A stretch of 64,000 nucleotides of DNA, from the NCBI GenBank assembly GCA_017447185.1, contig JAFSOC010000029.1, positions 1-64,000 on the forward strand. The letters are read 5' to 3'. The stretch's first letter is position 1. Every line of letters begins with the position of its first letter. Source of the stretch: Clostridia bacterium (GTDB lineage: Bacteria; Bacillota; Clostridia; Christensenellales; Aristaeellaceae). The notes under the pieces were generated by a model, which was given only the letters and a program-made list of their open reading frames with translations, made no database searches and was not told where the DNA came from. Both the position numbers and the translations under genes were made by a program. Shown here piece after piece: positions 32,700 to 42,155 of this stretch.

Positions 32700-33890
32700 T
32701 TATTTCATTTCAGTAACCAGGATCTTCCGGGCTACATTTACGCATTCGGGAATCCCGGCACCGCTGGCCAAATCCGGCCGTCCGCCGCCGCGTCCGACCC
32801 GGCGGATCAACTCCGCCATGTCCACCTTCACGTCCGCGGAACGGGCAAAGGTCAGCCGTTCCCCGGCTGCCAGCAGCAGCAGTTTTCCCTTCTCTTCGAT
32901 GTACTCGGAAACCGCGGCCGAAACAGCCCGCGGGTCCGCTTCCCCGGTGATCACGGCAGCCAGTGTGATGCCCTTCAGGTCGCCGGTGCTTTCCGCCTGC
33001 CGGAACTGCTCCAGCAGTTCTTTCGTTTCAAACCGGTTGGCTTTCCGTTCCGCTTCCGCCAGCCGGCTTTTCAGTTCACTGGCAGAGCGGCTCAGTTTCT
33101 CCACCGGGCAGCTCAGGGCGGCGCCTGCCTTGTCCGCGCAGCGCATGTATTTCCGGAACACCGCCGCCGCCCGTCCTCCGCAGACGAAGGAAATCCTTGC
33201 CTTCCCCTTTGCGGGAATCACCGACAGGATCTTCAGCATGCCGATCCGTCCCGTGGAGGACGGATGGGTACCGCCGCAGGCCACCATTTCAAAGTCGCCC
33301 ATGGCCACAATGCGCACATGCTCCGTTACCGTCGGCGCTTTCCGCAGTGGAAGCTGCGCCAGCTCTTCCTCTTCCGGGAACCAGCAGCGGATCGGCGCAT
33401 CCAGCCGGATACGTTCATTCACCGTATCCTCCAGCAGGCAGATTTCTTCCTCTGTCAGGTGGGTCCGCTCACCGGGCAGCGCCACGTCAATGGTGGAATC
33501 CTCCTGGCCCAGGTGCAGTCCGATCGTTGTTCCCTGCAGTTTTTCCCAGATGGCTCCGGCCAGCATATGCTCGCCGCCGTGCTGCTCCATGTGGTCCGTC
33601 CTGCGCTTTCCGTCGATCACGCCGTGCACCGCGGTTCCTTCGGGAACAACCTTGTCCAGCGTATGCCAGACTTCGCCTTCCCGGTCCACTTCCACGTCCG
33701 TAACCTCGGCTTCTCCGCCTGCAAATACAAACTTCCCTGTATCAAAGGGCTGTCCGCCGGAGGTGGGATAAAAAGCACTGCGGTCCAGTGCCGCTTCCCA
33801 GGTGCCCGCTTTCTTTCCTTCCCGGACCCGGGTCACCGTTCCGTCAAACTCCCATAAATAGGAATCTTCATAATAAAGCCGTTCTGTCAT
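32700..33890 (-). CDS. Alanyl-tRNA editing protein, AlaX-L type with DHHA1 domain
   Basis: 396 residues from the ATG at 33890. It resembles the C-terminal part of alanyl-tRNA synthetase: an editing domain with zinc-binding HGGEHMLAGA (HxxxH) and CGGTHPSSTG (CxxxH), a helical linker, and a C-terminal DHHA1 domain ending RVGRGGGRPDLASGAG. Such proteins hydrolyse Ser-tRNA(Ala) or Gly-tRNA(Ala) in trans. The N-terminal beta-barrel has FYPTSGGQPFDTG, the usual AlaX start. It is in an operon with fumC (33 bases upstream) and a small ORF. Confidence 0.92.
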   Translation of the reverse strand: MTERLYYEDSYLWEFDGTVTRVREGKKAGTWEAALDRSAFYPTSGGQPFDTGKFVFAGGEAEVTDVEVDREGEVWHTLDKVVPEGTAVHGVIDGKRRTDHMEQHGGEHMLAGAIWEKLQGTTIGLHLGQEDSTIDVALPGERTHLTEEEICLLEDTVNERIRLDAPIRCWFPEEEELAQLPLRKAPTVTEHVRIVAMGDFEMVACGGTHPSSTGRIGMLKILSVIPAKGKARISFVCGGRAAAVFRKYMRCADKAGAALSCPVEKLSRSASELKSRLAEAERKANRFETKELLEQFRQAESTGDLKGITLAAVITGEADPRAVSAAVSEYIEEKGKLLLLAAGERLTFARSADVKVDMAELIRRVGRGGGRPDLASGAGIPECVNVARKILVTEMK

Positions 33891-33923
33891 ACTCTTCCCC
33901 ATTAAACTCTAATGATCACTGCG

Positions 33924-35309
33924 TTATGCCATCTGTTCCGGATGGAAGCACTCGTCAAAGGCCTCCGCCGTCAGAAATCCAAGCTCCACACAGGCTTCCT
34001 TCAGGGAGACACCGTCCCGGAAAGCCTTCTGCGCGGTCTTCGCCGCCTTTTCATATCCGATCACCGGATTCAGGGCTGTCACCAGCATCAGGGACCGGGA
34101 AACGTTCTCCGCCATTTTCTCCCGGTTGGCCTTGATGCCGCAGACGCAGCGCCCCCGGAAGGAATTCATGCTTTCCGCCAGCAGACGTGCGCTCTGCAGG
34201 AAGTTGTAGGCGCATACCGGCAGGAAAACATTCAGTTCAAAATTGCCCTGGCTGGCCGCCATGCTTACGGCCGTATCGTTGCCCATGACCTGGACCGCCA
34301 CCATCGTCACCTGCTCGCACTGGGTGGGATTGACCTTTCCCGGCATGATGGAGGATCCCGGTTCGTTGGCGGGAATCGTAATCTCGCCCAGTCCCAGCCG
34401 CGGCCCGCTGGCCAGCCAGCGGATATCGTTGGCGATCTTCATCAGGTCGCAGGCCAGCGCCTTCAGCGCGCCGTGGGCTGCCACCATCTCGTCCAGGGAC
34501 GTCAGGGCGTGGAATTTGTTTTCCGCTGTATGGAAAGGAATCCCGAGGGTTTCCGCCAGGATTTCCGCGCTCAGCCGGTCGAATCCTTCCGGCGCGTTCA
34601 GTCCGGTGCCCACCGCCGTGCCGCCCAGGGCCAGCTCATGCAGCGGCTCTCCCGCGGCGCGGATCAGCTCCAGGTCCCGCTCCAGGCTCGCCCGCCATCC
34701 GGAAATCTCCTGGGAGAAGCGGATCGGCGTCGCGTCCTGCAGGTGCGTACGTCCGCATTTCAGGGCGTCCCGGTTTTCCTCTTCCAGGCCGCGCAGCGTT
34801 TCCGCCAGTTCCTTCAGCGCCGGCAGCACCAGCTCCTCGATGGCCGTAGCCGCCGCGATATGCAGTGCCGTCGGGAATGTATCGTTGGAGGACTGGCTCA
34901 TGTTCACGTCGTCATTCGGATGCAGTAGCGTCCTGCCGGCAATGGCGTTTCCCCGGTTGGCAAGCACCTCGTTCACGTTCATGTTGCTCTGGGTGCCGCT
35001 TCCCGTCTGCCAGACCACCAGCGGGAAATGATCCTTCAGCGCACCGGAGCGCACTTCCTCCGCCGCGGCGCAGATGGCAGCGCATTTCTCTTCCGTCATC
35101 TTCTCCGGCCGCAGCTGCCGGTTGGCCCGGGCTGCCGCTGCTTTCAGCGCAGCAAAAGCGCGGATAATTTCCTCCGGCATGGGCTCCCTGCCACTGCCGA
35201 TGGGAAAATTGTTACGGCTCCGTTCTGTCTGTGCACCCCAGTACCGGTCCGCCGGTACCCGCACCTCGCCCATGGAGTCGTGTTCAATCCTGTATTCCTG
35301 CGATGCCAT
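33924..35309 (-). CDS. fumC: Fumarate hydratase, class II
   Basis: 461 residues from the ATG at 35309, which follows AAGGAGG; a nine-residue extension is unsupported. It interconverts fumarate and L-malate without an iron-sulfur cluster. Signature segments are TGSGTQSNMNVNEVLANRG, HPNDDVNMSQSSNDTFPT, KCGRTHLQDATPIRF, LGGTAVGTGLN and GSSIMPGKVNPTQ. Aspartate ammonia-lyase shares the fold; the GTAVGTGLNAPEGF segment and the NDTFPTA motif favour FumC. First gene of an operon with the alanyl-tRNA editing protein. Confidence 0.92.
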   Translation of the reverse strand: MASQEYRIEHDSMGEVRVPADRYWGAQTERSRNNFPIGSGREPMPEEIIRAFAALKAAAARANRQLRPEKMTEEKCAAICAAAEEVRSGALKDHFPLVVWQTGSGTQSNMNVNEVLANRGNAIAGRTLLHPNDDVNMSQSSNDTFPTALHIAAATAIEELVLPALKELAETLRGLEEENRDALKCGRTHLQDATPIRFSQEISGWRASLERDLELIRAAGEPLHELALGGTAVGTGLNAPEGFDRLSAEILAETLGIPFHTAENKFHALTSLDEMVAAHGALKALACDLMKIANDIRWLASGPRLGLGEITIPANEPGSSIMPGKVNPTQCEQVTMVAVQVMGNDTAVSMAASQGNFELNVFLPVCAYNFLQSARLLAESMNSFRGRCVCGIKANREKMAENVSRSLMLVTALNPVIGYEKAAKTAQKAFRDGVSLKEACVELGFLTAEAFDECFHPEQMA

Positions 35310-35380
35310 GTCTCGTCGCCTCCTTGCCAATGCCATAAAAATATCATCTTTTCGCCTTCAGTTCAACTGTTTCCGGCGAT

Positions 35381-35408
35381 TTGACGAAACCTCCGATTTC
35401 CTTATAAT
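35381..35408 (+). promoter_or_regulatory. Promoter for the CCA/HD gene
   Basis: TTGACG (35381-35386), a 16-base spacer, then TATAAT (35403-35408), about 70 bases before the start codon. Confidence 0.7.
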
Positions 35409-35476
35409 AAGTCTGTAATGACCATACATTTTATCTGCTGATCACTGATCACAGATATCGGAAAGGAGGCGCGTGG

Positions 35477-36826
35477 ATGGATCTGCCCCGCCCGGTTTCG
35501 GATCTGATCAGCCGCCTGGAGCAGGCCGGCTTTTCCGCCTACGCGGTAGGCGGCTGTGTCCGCGATACCCTCCTTTCCCTGGTGCCTCATGACTGGGACC
35601 TGTGCACCTCCGCCCGTCCGGAGGAAATGATGGAAGTTTTCCGCGGCGAACATGTGGTGGAGACCGGGCTGAAGCACGGGACCCTCACCGTCGTCCTGGA
35701 TCATATCCCCTATGAAATCACCACCTTCCGCACCGACGGGAGCTATACCGACCACCGGCATCCGGATTCTGTCACCTTTGTGGAGGATGTATCCGGGGAT
35801 CTTTCCCGCCGGGACTTCACCGTCAATGCCATGGCTTATTCCCCCCACACCGGCCTGGTGGATCTTTTCGGCGGGCAGGAGGACCTGGATCTCGGCGTCA
35901 TCCGCTGCGTAGGCGTTCCGGAAGAACGCTTCCGGGAGGACGCTCTGCGTATCCTCCGGGCCCTGCGCTTTGCCGCTGTCTTTGATTTTGCCATTGATCC
36001 GGAGACGGAAAAAGCGCTGCGCCTGCTGGCCCCCTCCCTTTCCAATGTGGCCGCGGAGCGGATCCGGGAAGAGTTCTTTAAACTGCTGTGTGGCCCGGGC
36101 GCCGGGCGGATCCTTCGGGCTTTTCCGGATGTGCTGGCCCATATCGTGCCGGAGATTTCCGTCATGGTGGGCTATGACCAGCTGAACCACCATCATTCCT
36201 ATGATCTCTGGGAGCATACGGTCCAGGGACTGGAAAACGTGCCGGCGGATCCGGACCTGCGCCTGACCATGCTCCTGCACGATACAGGAAAACCGGCTGT
36301 CCGCGTCATGGATGACAAGGGCGAAGCCCACTACCGCGGTCACCAGGCCGCTTCCGCCGAAATCGCGGAGCGGGTTACCGACGACCTGCGCTGCGACCGG
36401 GAGACCCGGGACCGGGTGATCCGCCTGGTGCGGTATCACGATATTCCCCTGCGCACGGAAAGCGGAGAGGTCAACCTGGACCGCTCCTTCCTGCTGCGCC
36501 GCCTCAACAAGTTCGGCGAGAAGGATCTTCGCGCCCTGTTCCTGATTCACCGGGCGGACCGAATCGCCACCGGCTATTCCACCCGGGAGAAGGAAGACCG
36601 CCGTATGGCAGAGCGGATGGCCGCCCTGGATGCGCTCCTGGCCGAACAGCCCTGCTTCACCCTGAAGGACCTGGCTGTCAACGGGAACGATCTGAAGGCC
36701 TTCGGGTTGAAAGGACCTGCCCTCGGAGAAGCCCTTCAGCAGCTGCTGGAAGCCGTTATGGATGGCAAAGTTGCCAACGAAAAAGATGCTCTTAATGATT
36801 TTGTAACAAAGTTTATAAAAATTTAA
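35477..36826 (+). CDS. cca: CCA tRNA nucleotidyltransferase with HD domain
   Basis: 449 residues. The N-terminal class II nucleotidyltransferase head has AVGGCVRDTLL and the catalytic HDWDLCTSA, then RRDFTVNAMAY and EDALRILRALRFAA. Residues about 235-350 are an HD domain (HSYDLWEHTVQGL, LLHDTGKP, VRYHDIP), and a C-terminal helical domain follows. It adds or repairs CCA ends of tRNAs; the HD part may have phosphodiesterase activity. A GGAGG lies upstream. It stands just before the alpha ribosomal operon, not in its usual Bacillus setting. Confidence 0.94.
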   Translation: MDLPRPVSDLISRLEQAGFSAYAVGGCVRDTLLSLVPHDWDLCTSARPEEMMEVFRGEHVVETGLKHGTLTVVLDHIPYEITTFRTDGSYTDHRHPDSVTFVEDVSGDLSRRDFTVNAMAYSPHTGLVDLFGGQEDLDLGVIRCVGVPEERFREDALRILRALRFAAVFDFAIDPETEKALRLLAPSLSNVAAERIREEFFKLLCGPGAGRILRAFPDVLAHIVPEISVMVGYDQLNHHHSYDLWEHTVQGLENVPADPDLRLTMLLHDTGKPAVRVMDDKGEAHYRGHQAASAEIAERVTDDLRCDRETRDRVIRLVRYHDIPLRTESGEVNLDRSFLLRRLNKFGEKDLRALFLIHRADRIATGYSTREKEDRRMAERMAALDALLAEQPCFTLKDLAVNGNDLKAFGLKGPALGEALQQLLEAVMDGKVANEKDALNDFVTKFIKI

Positions 36827-36846
36827 GATTTTTGCTCAAAAAATGA

Positions 36847-36875
36847 TTGCCTTTTAAAAACCCCTGTGATACACT
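36847..36875 (+). promoter_or_regulatory. Promoter for the rpsM operon
   Basis: TTGCCT (36847-36852), a 17-base spacer, then TACACT (36870-36875). It leaves an untranslated leader of about 240 bases. Confidence 0.6.
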
Positions 36876-36879
36876 GTAG

Positions 36880-37120
36880 CAGTTAGCCCTGGTTTGCCTC
36901 CGGGCGGCTGCACGCGTTGACAGCGCGTGTTCCGGCGGTAAATCAACCCGTCTCTTTTCTGGGCACTGTCCTGCCGTTCCTTCCAACGCGGCCGGGTAGT
37001 GTTGTCGTGCGCCTGCTTTCACCTGGCGCCGGCGCGGAGTCGTGTTTCACCGGGTCCGGTAGGGTTGTCGGCCTGCGTGGAGCTCACTTTTTCAAAACAT
37101 ACGGAGGTGTAATACGAAAC
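36880..37120 (+). promoter_or_regulatory. Long structured leader of the rpsM operon
   Basis: No gene is supported here. The leader is GC-rich with two imperfect direct repeats: GGTAGTGTTGTCG (36995-37007) with GGTAGGGTTGTCG (37058-37070), and TTTCACCTGG (37017-37026) with TTTCACCGGG (37045-37054). A second possible promoter (TTGACA with TAAATC, 16-base spacer) lies inside it. Its length and repeats suggest a ribosomal-protein autoregulatory leader, perhaps S4-bound, but no known fold was recognised. Confidence 0.4.
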
Positions 37121-37498
37121 ATGGCACGCATTGCAGGTGTTGACCTGCCAAGAGAAAAGCGCGTTGAAGTCGGCCTGACCTACATTTACGGCATCGGCCT
37201 GACCACATCGCAGAAGATGCTCGCGGAAGTCGGCGTTAATCCCGACACCCGGGTGAAAGATCTCTCCGAGACCGAAATCAGCAAGCTGCGTGAATATATT
37301 GAGCATCATCTGAAGGTGGAAGGTGATCTTCGCCGTGAAGTATCTCTCAATATCAAACGCCTCATCGAAATCGGCTGCTACCGCGGTGTTCGTCACCGTC
37401 ATGGCCTTCCTGTCCGCGGGCAGAATACCAAGCAGAACGCCCGTACCCGCAAGGGCCCCAAGAAGACCATCGCCGGCAAGAAGAAAGCTACCAAGTAA
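37121..37498 (+). CDS. rpsM: 30S ribosomal protein S13
   Basis: 125 residues from the ATG at 37121, with CGGAGG upstream. The start [14 protein letters not shown], the helix-two-turn-helix [12 protein letters not shown], and [20 protein letters not shown] are diagnostic. It sits in the head of the 30S subunit and contacts tRNA and 5S-side bridges. It is the first gene of a five-gene operon with rpsK, rpsD, rpoA and rplQ. The infA and rpmJ genes that usually precede it are absent. Confidence 0.98.
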   Translation: MARIAGVDLPREKRVEVGLTYIYGIGLTTSQKMLAEVGVNPDTRVKDLSETEISKLREYIEHHLKVEGDLRREVSLNIKRLIEIGCYRGVRHRHGLPVRGQNTKQNARTRKGPKKTIAGKKKATK

Positions 37499-37564
37499 GC
37501 TTTATTTCAAAGCTTCTACTGAATTGATTCCCGCCTGAAGGCGGGTTACGGAGGGAGAAAATCA

Positions 37565-37966
37565 ATGGCACCTAAGCAAAAGCTGAAGAAGGCTACGCGT
37601 AAACGCCGTGAGCGCAAAGTCGTTGAACGTGGCGCTGCGCATATCCGTTCTTCTTTCAACAATACTATCGTGACCATCACCGACACCCAGGGCAATGCTC
37701 TTTCCTGGGCGAGTGCGGGTGGTCTGGGCTTCCGCGGCAGCAAGAAATCTACTCCTTTCGCCGCGCAGATGGCCGCTGAAACCGCTGCCAAGGCCGCTAT
37801 GGAATACGGTCTGCGCACGGTGGAAGTCTATGTCAAAGGACCCGGGTCCGGCCGTGAGGCTGCTATCCGTTCCCTGCAGGCCGCCGGTCTGGATGTGAAC
37901 ATGATTAAGGACGTGACGCCCATCCCCCACAACGGTTGCCGTCCGCCCAAGCGCCGTCGCGTGTAA
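37565..37966 (+). CDS. rpsK: 30S ribosomal protein S11
   Basis: 133 residues, the usual length. Diagnostic segments are [38 protein letters not shown], and the C-terminal [17 protein letters not shown]. The GGAGGG ribosome site lies about ten bases before the ATG. It binds the platform of the 30S subunit. It follows rpsM by 66 bases. Confidence 0.98.
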   Translation: MAPKQKLKKATRKRRERKVVERGAAHIRSSFNNTIVTITDTQGNALSWASAGGLGFRGSKKSTPFAAQMAAETAAKAAMEYGLRTVEVYVKGPGSGREAAIRSLQAAGLDVNMIKDVTPIPHNGCRPPKRRRV

Positions 37967-37986
37967 TTTAAGGAGGACAGACGAAA

Positions 37987-38583
37987 ATGGCAGTAAATAA
38001 ACAGCCGATCGCCAAGAAGTGCCGGAGCTTCGATATTTCCCCGGCCGTCATGGGCTATGGCAATAAAAAGTCTACCCGGAATCCCGGCGGAAACCGCCGC
38101 CGGAAGGTCTCCGAATACGGCGCGCAGCTGCAGGAAAAGCAGAAGGTGAAGTTCGTATACGGCGTCCTGGAAAAGCAGTTCCATAAGTATTATCTGAAGG
38201 CCGCCAATATGAAGGGCATCACCGGTGACAACCTGCTCCGCCTGCTGGAGCTGCGTCTGGACAACGTTGTGTTCCGTCTCGGCCTGGCCAAGACCCGCCG
38301 CATGGCCCGTCAGATCGTGAATCACGGTCACATCCGGGTCAACGACATCAAAGTGGACATTCCTTCCTACCAGGTGAAGGTGGGCGACAAGATCACCCTC
38401 CGCAAGCGCAGTGAGGAAATGGAAATGTTCAAGTCTCTGCGTGAAGGCACCGGCACCCTGACCCCCAAGTGGCTGAGCTTCGACGCCCAGAACCTGGCCG
38501 GTACGGTTGCTGCTCTTCCCACCCGCGAGGATATTGACCTGCAGGTACAGGAGAACATGATCGTCGAATACTACTCCCGTTAA
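37987..38583 (+). CDS. rpsD: 30S ribosomal protein S4
   Basis: 198 residues. The S4 RNA-binding domain is clear in LLELRLDNVVFRLGLAKTRR and MARQIVNHGHIRVNDIKVDI. It nucleates 30S assembly and in many bacteria represses its own operon at the leader. The N-terminus (AVNKQPIAKKCRSFDISPAV) lacks the usual MARYxGPxxKxxRR start and the four-cysteine zinc motif (only one Cys), so it is a zinc-free variant. AGGAGG precedes the ATG. Confidence 0.97.
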   Translation: MAVNKQPIAKKCRSFDISPAVMGYGNKKSTRNPGGNRRRKVSEYGAQLQEKQKVKFVYGVLEKQFHKYYLKAANMKGITGDNLLRLLELRLDNVVFRLGLAKTRRMARQIVNHGHIRVNDIKVDIPSYQVKVGDKITLRKRSEEMEMFKSLREGTGTLTPKWLSFDAQNLAGTVAALPTREDIDLQVQENMIVEYYSR

Positions 38584-38621
38584 TGATGAATGGACGACCC
38601 AATTGAGGAGGGCAATACGAA

Positions 38622-39569
38622 ATGATCGTCGAAATCGAAAAAGCCCGCATCGAATGCGTCGAAGTTGGTCAGAACGGTTCTTACGGCCGGTTTATTGTAG
38701 AGCCGCTGGAACGCGGTTTCGGCCACACGCTGGGCAACTCCATGCGCCGCGTACTTCTTTCCTCCCTCCCCGGTGTGGCAGTCTCGTCCGTGCACATCGA
38801 CGGTGTGCAGCATGAGTTCACCACGATCCCGGGAGTCAAGGAAGATGTTACGGAGATCATCCTGAACCTGAAATCCATCGCCTGCAAGATGTTCGCAGAC
38901 GGCCCCAAGCAGCTCAACATTGATGTGAAGGGTCCCTTCGAACTGAAGGCCGGAGATATCAAAACGGATGACGAAGTGGAAATCGTAAACCCGGACCTGC
39001 ATATCGCCACCCTGAATGAAGATGCCCATCTGCAGATGCAGCTGACCATCGAACGGGGCCGCGGCTATGTGAGCGCCGACAAGAACAAGACCGCCAGCAT
39101 GCCCATCGGTGTGATCCCGATCGACTCCATCTTCACCCCCGTGAAGAAGGTCAACTACATGGTGGAAGACACCCGTGTAGGCCAGATCACCGACTATGAC
39201 AAGCTGACCCTTGAAATCTGGACCAACGGTACGCTGAAGCCTGAAGAGGCAATTTCCAGCGCTGCGAAGATCCTGAACGAGCATCTGAATCTGTTCATCA
39301 GCCTGACCGATCAGGTCATGCCTGTGAGCATGGTTCAGCCCGAGGACGACAAGAAGGACAAGGTTCTGGAGATGACTATCGAAGAACTGGACCTCTCCGT
39401 CCGCGCCTATAACTGCCTGAAGCGTGCCGGCATCAACAGCGTTGCTGAGCTGGTGCAGAAAAATCAGGACGACATGATGAAGGTTCGCAACCTCGGCCGC
39501 AAGAGTCTGGAAGAAGTTGAGCAGAAGCTCAACGCGCTCGGACTGGGCCTGCGACCCAACGAAGACTAA
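38622..39569 (+). CDS. rpoA: DNA-directed RNA polymerase subunit alpha
   Basis: 315 residues, the standard length. The N-terminal dimerisation domain includes [20 protein letters not shown] and [20 protein letters not shown]. The C-terminal DNA- and activator-binding domain includes [20 protein letters not shown] and [15 protein letters not shown]. It is the scaffold for RNA polymerase assembly. GAGGAGG precedes the ATG. Its place in the operon is the common Firmicute one. Confidence 0.98.
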   Translation: MIVEIEKARIECVEVGQNGSYGRFIVEPLERGFGHTLGNSMRRVLLSSLPGVAVSSVHIDGVQHEFTTIPGVKEDVTEIILNLKSIACKMFADGPKQLNIDVKGPFELKAGDIKTDDEVEIVNPDLHIATLNEDAHLQMQLTIERGRGYVSADKNKTASMPIGVIPIDSIFTPVKKVNYMVEDTRVGQITDYDKLTLEIWTNGTLKPEEAISSAAKILNEHLNLFISLTDQVMPVSMVQPEDDKKDKVLEMTIEELDLSVRAYNCLKRAGINSVAELVQKNQDDMMKVRNLGRKSLEEVEQKLNALGLGLRPNED

Positions 39570-39584
39570 GAGGAGGAAATTCCC

Positions 39585-40097
39585 ATGGCTAACCAACGCA
39601 AGCTGGGTCGCACGGCTGATCAGCGCAAAGCGCTGCTTCGCAATCAGGTGACCAATCTGATCTGGTATGGCCGCATTGAAACGACCATCTCCAAGGCTAA
39701 GGAAGTCCGCCGGATCGCCGATCGGATGATCACTCTGGCTGTGCGCGAATGCGACAATACGGTTTCCACCACCAAGGAAACCCATAACGACAAGGGACAG
39801 CTTGTTACCCTGGAGGTCGTGAATGACGCTCCTTCCAAGCTGCATGCCCGCCGCCTGATGATGGCTTATCTCTACGACCTGAAGGAAGAAAAGAAGGACG
39901 ACGAGAACAAGGCCGATTATCGGGAACGTACCAAGGACAACAAGCACCCTGTTGTGGAGAAGCTCTTCCGGGAAATCGGACCCAAGTACAAGGCCCGCAA
40001 TGCCGAAAAGAACTGCTCCGGCGGCTACACCCGCATCTATAAGCTCGGACCGCGCCGCGGCGACGCCGCCGAAATGGTCATCCTCGAGCTGATCTGA
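39585..40097 (+). CDS. rplQ: 50S ribosomal protein L17, enlarged
   Basis: 170 residues, about 50 more than the Bacillus protein. The family N-terminus ([20 protein letters not shown]) and C-terminus ([20 protein letters not shown]) are intact. The extra length is mainly an insertion at about residues 57-85, before PSKLHARR, plus a longer charged segment after [11 protein letters not shown]. Larger L17 proteins are known in some Clostridia. Last gene of the operon; a terminator follows 31 bases after the stop. Confidence 0.96.
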   Translation: MANQRKLGRTADQRKALLRNQVTNLIWYGRIETTISKAKEVRRIADRMITLAVRECDNTVSTTKETHNDKGQLVTLEVVNDAPSKLHARRLMMAYLYDLKEEKKDDENKADYRERTKDNKHPVVEKLFREIGPKYKARNAEKNCSGGYTRIYKLGPRRGDAAEMVILELI

Positions 40098-40128
40098 TTC
40101 TGTTTCCCAACACATCAAGCAATCAAAC

Positions 40129-40163
40129 GCGCCTTCCTATTTGCACAGGGAAGGCGCATTTTT
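40129..40163 (+). terminator. Terminator of the rpsM-rplQ operon
   Basis: GCGCCTTCC pairs with GGAAGGCGC around an 11-base loop, followed by ATTTTT. Confidence 0.85.
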
Positions 40164-40178
40164 CGAAGGAGCACCGTT

Positions 40179-40658
40179 ATGCAGACTTTCTACACGGATC
40201 AGTCCTATAATGATATCAACCGCCAGCTGCATCGCCGGCTGTTTATCCTGTATGCAGTCCTGGCTGTTCTGCTGGGCCTGTTCCTGTGGGCCATGATCAC
40301 CCGCATCGAGTGGCTGGCCATGGTATCCGCCAGTCTGGCCGGATGCTTCGCCATCTTCTTTGTGGATCTGTTCTGCATGCCGCTGGTCCGCTACCGCCGC
40401 CTGGTGCGCTCCGCCCTGTCCGGCCGGAGCCATGACAGGGCGATTGAATTCGTCCGGACGGAAACGGATCCCTCCGTGGTGGACGGTGTCACCTGCCGCG
40501 GCCTGATCTTCCTCGGCGATCCGGATAAGCACGGTTCCCGTGAAATGCTTCTCTACTGGGACGAAGAGCTTCCCCTCCCCGCCCTGGAGAGCGGCAAAAC
40601 CTATACGATCCGCTATACCGGAAAGAATATTATCGGGATTCAGTCGGAGGCTGCCTGA
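40179..40658 (+). CDS. Membrane protein of unknown function, two helices
   Basis: 159 residues. Two adjacent membrane helices (about 21-41 and 45-67) follow a short cytoplasmic N-terminus. The C-terminal soluble domain (about 70-159) is beta-rich and ends TYTIRYTGKNIIGIQ. A ribosome site AAGGAG is present. Its last 19 bases overlap the 3' end of the converging gene at 40640. No family is recognised. Confidence 0.7.
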   Translation: MQTFYTDQSYNDINRQLHRRLFILYAVLAVLLGLFLWAMITRIEWLAMVSASLAGCFAIFFVDLFCMPLVRYRRLVRSALSGRSHDRAIEFVRTETDPSVVDGVTCRGLIFLGDPDKHGSREMLLYWDEELPLPALESGKTYTIRYTGKNIIGIQSEAA

Positions 40659-42109
40659 ACCGGCAGATCCGTCATCCCGCCTTTGATCAGATAAAACAGC
40701 GTCGATCCGTCGACGGTCACGGCATCATGCATGCCGTCCCAGTCACTGAGGATCACCGTATGCGTTCCGCCGCTCAGCGTGTGGAACGTAAATTTTTTAT
40801 ATCCATCTTTCCATTCCGCGTCCTTTGGAAGCGTTCCGCTGAAGGTTACCGTCAGCAGCCGGTCGTATGCCGCCTCAAAGGTGTTCCAGGGGATTTCCTT
40901 CCCGTTCAGAAAGCACCGCTTTGCCGCGTCTTCATCCTCCGTGCTTTCCGCTTCCTGCAGCACATATTCCCGCACTTCCCCGTTTTCCTCCACCGTCACC
41001 CGCTCCAGGGACTCAAGCGGTGTCAGCACAGGGTATTTTGCCACCGTGTCCATCGGTTTCGTCTCGAGGAAGGCAGCCATGGTGAAATGGCTCACCGTGA
41101 AGATTTCTTCCCCGAACCGCACATAGTCCGCCAGGTCATCCGGCGCGCCGCCGATGATCAGCATGACCGTGTTTTCCGCATGCTCCGTTACGTCGTAGAC
41201 CCCGCTGTCGGATACGGTGCCGGTGCTGCCCGCCGCCATATGGAAATAAAGGATCCTGCGCGGAATATCAAACCCGTACTTCTCCAGATTCTCCTCCGTC
41301 GCCGGCGCCGTATAGGCGCCCAGGCGAAGGTTCTCCGCACTCTTCTTCAGATTCTGCATGGTTTCTTCGTCTGTCGGATAGTGGAAAGGCACTGTCACAG
41401 CCCAATTGCTGGCCGCATCCCTGTCCGTGATGTCACCCTGCAGCACCCATTCAGTGATCACCTTTTCACTGTCATAGATGGTAATCCGGTCCAGCAGGGA
41501 CGCGTAAATCTCCGGCCGCGGCACCGGGTGCAGCAGCTCATATTCAATGTTCAGGTCCTCCACCAACGCCGCGGCAACAGCATACAGGCGATCATCCCCG
41601 TCCGCGGTCACATAGTGCCAGTCATCCTCCAGGCCCGTATCGTTGCCGATCCGGATCGTCTTTTCCGTCTGGTCCGTGTAGCGGGCAGTTACGGTCACCA
41701 GCGGCTCCTCCAGTCCGAAATCCGCGGGATTTGTGCGGTAGACTTCCGGATCCTCCGTCAGGATTTCCTCGTAACGCAGCTGCGTCACAGCCTCCTGCAG
41801 CAATTGTCCCTGCTGCTCCGCCACGGTCCAGTCCCCGCCGTTCTCCGGCATCAGTGTGCCGTTTTCCGTGCGGTATAGGGTCCAGGCTTCCTTCCCCCGG
41901 CGACAGACCGTTACGGAAACCAGCTCTTCCTCCTGCCGGTTGATCAGCATGCCCCAGTGGACTTCCTCCTCCGGGATTTCCTCCACCGGTTTGCGCGACA
42001 GCAGTACCGCAGCTGTCACGCTGCCTGCCAGCAGCACAAGTACCGCCGCCAGCCAGATCAGCCGCCGGTGTTTCCTCTCCTGATGCTGTTTTCTTTCAAC
42101 CTTCTGCAT
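40640..42109 (-). CDS. DUF4340 membrane-anchored protein of a Gld-type ABC operon
   Basis: 489 residues. An N-terminal membrane anchor (about residues 17-38, LIWLAAVLVLLAGSVTAAVL) is followed by a long outer part with repeated beta-rich modules. Two stretches fit the DUF4340 pattern: FGLEEPLVTVTARYTDQTEK with IGNDTGLEDDWHYV, and YGFDIPRRILYFHM with VMLIIGGAP. In Firmicutes such proteins are encoded right after GldF/GldG-type ABC genes. It is the third gene here, 46 bases after the fused permease. Cargo and role of these systems are unknown. Confidence 0.82.
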   Translation of the reverse strand: MQKVERKQHQERKHRRLIWLAAVLVLLAGSVTAAVLLSRKPVEEIPEEEVHWGMLINRQEEELVSVTVCRRGKEAWTLYRTENGTLMPENGGDWTVAEQQGQLLQEAVTQLRYEEILTEDPEVYRTNPADFGLEEPLVTVTARYTDQTEKTIRIGNDTGLEDDWHYVTADGDDRLYAVAAALVEDLNIEYELLHPVPRPEIYASLLDRITIYDSEKVITEWVLQGDITDRDAASNWAVTVPFHYPTDEETMQNLKKSAENLRLGAYTAPATEENLEKYGFDIPRRILYFHMAAGSTGTVSDSGVYDVTEHAENTVMLIIGGAPDDLADYVRFGEEIFTVSHFTMAAFLETKPMDTVAKYPVLTPLESLERVTVEENGEVREYVLQEAESTEDEDAAKRCFLNGKEIPWNTFEAAYDRLLTVTFSGTLPKDAEWKDGYKKFTFHTLSGGTHTVILSDWDGMHDAVTVDGSTLFYLIKGGMTDLPVQAASD

Positions 42110-42155
42110 AATACCCTTCTATACACTGCTCATATCACTGATCACTGACCATTTG

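Noticed and set aside
38580-40118. A 512-codon minus-strand open frame
   Set aside because: It is antisense to rpoA and rplQ, which are beyond doubt.
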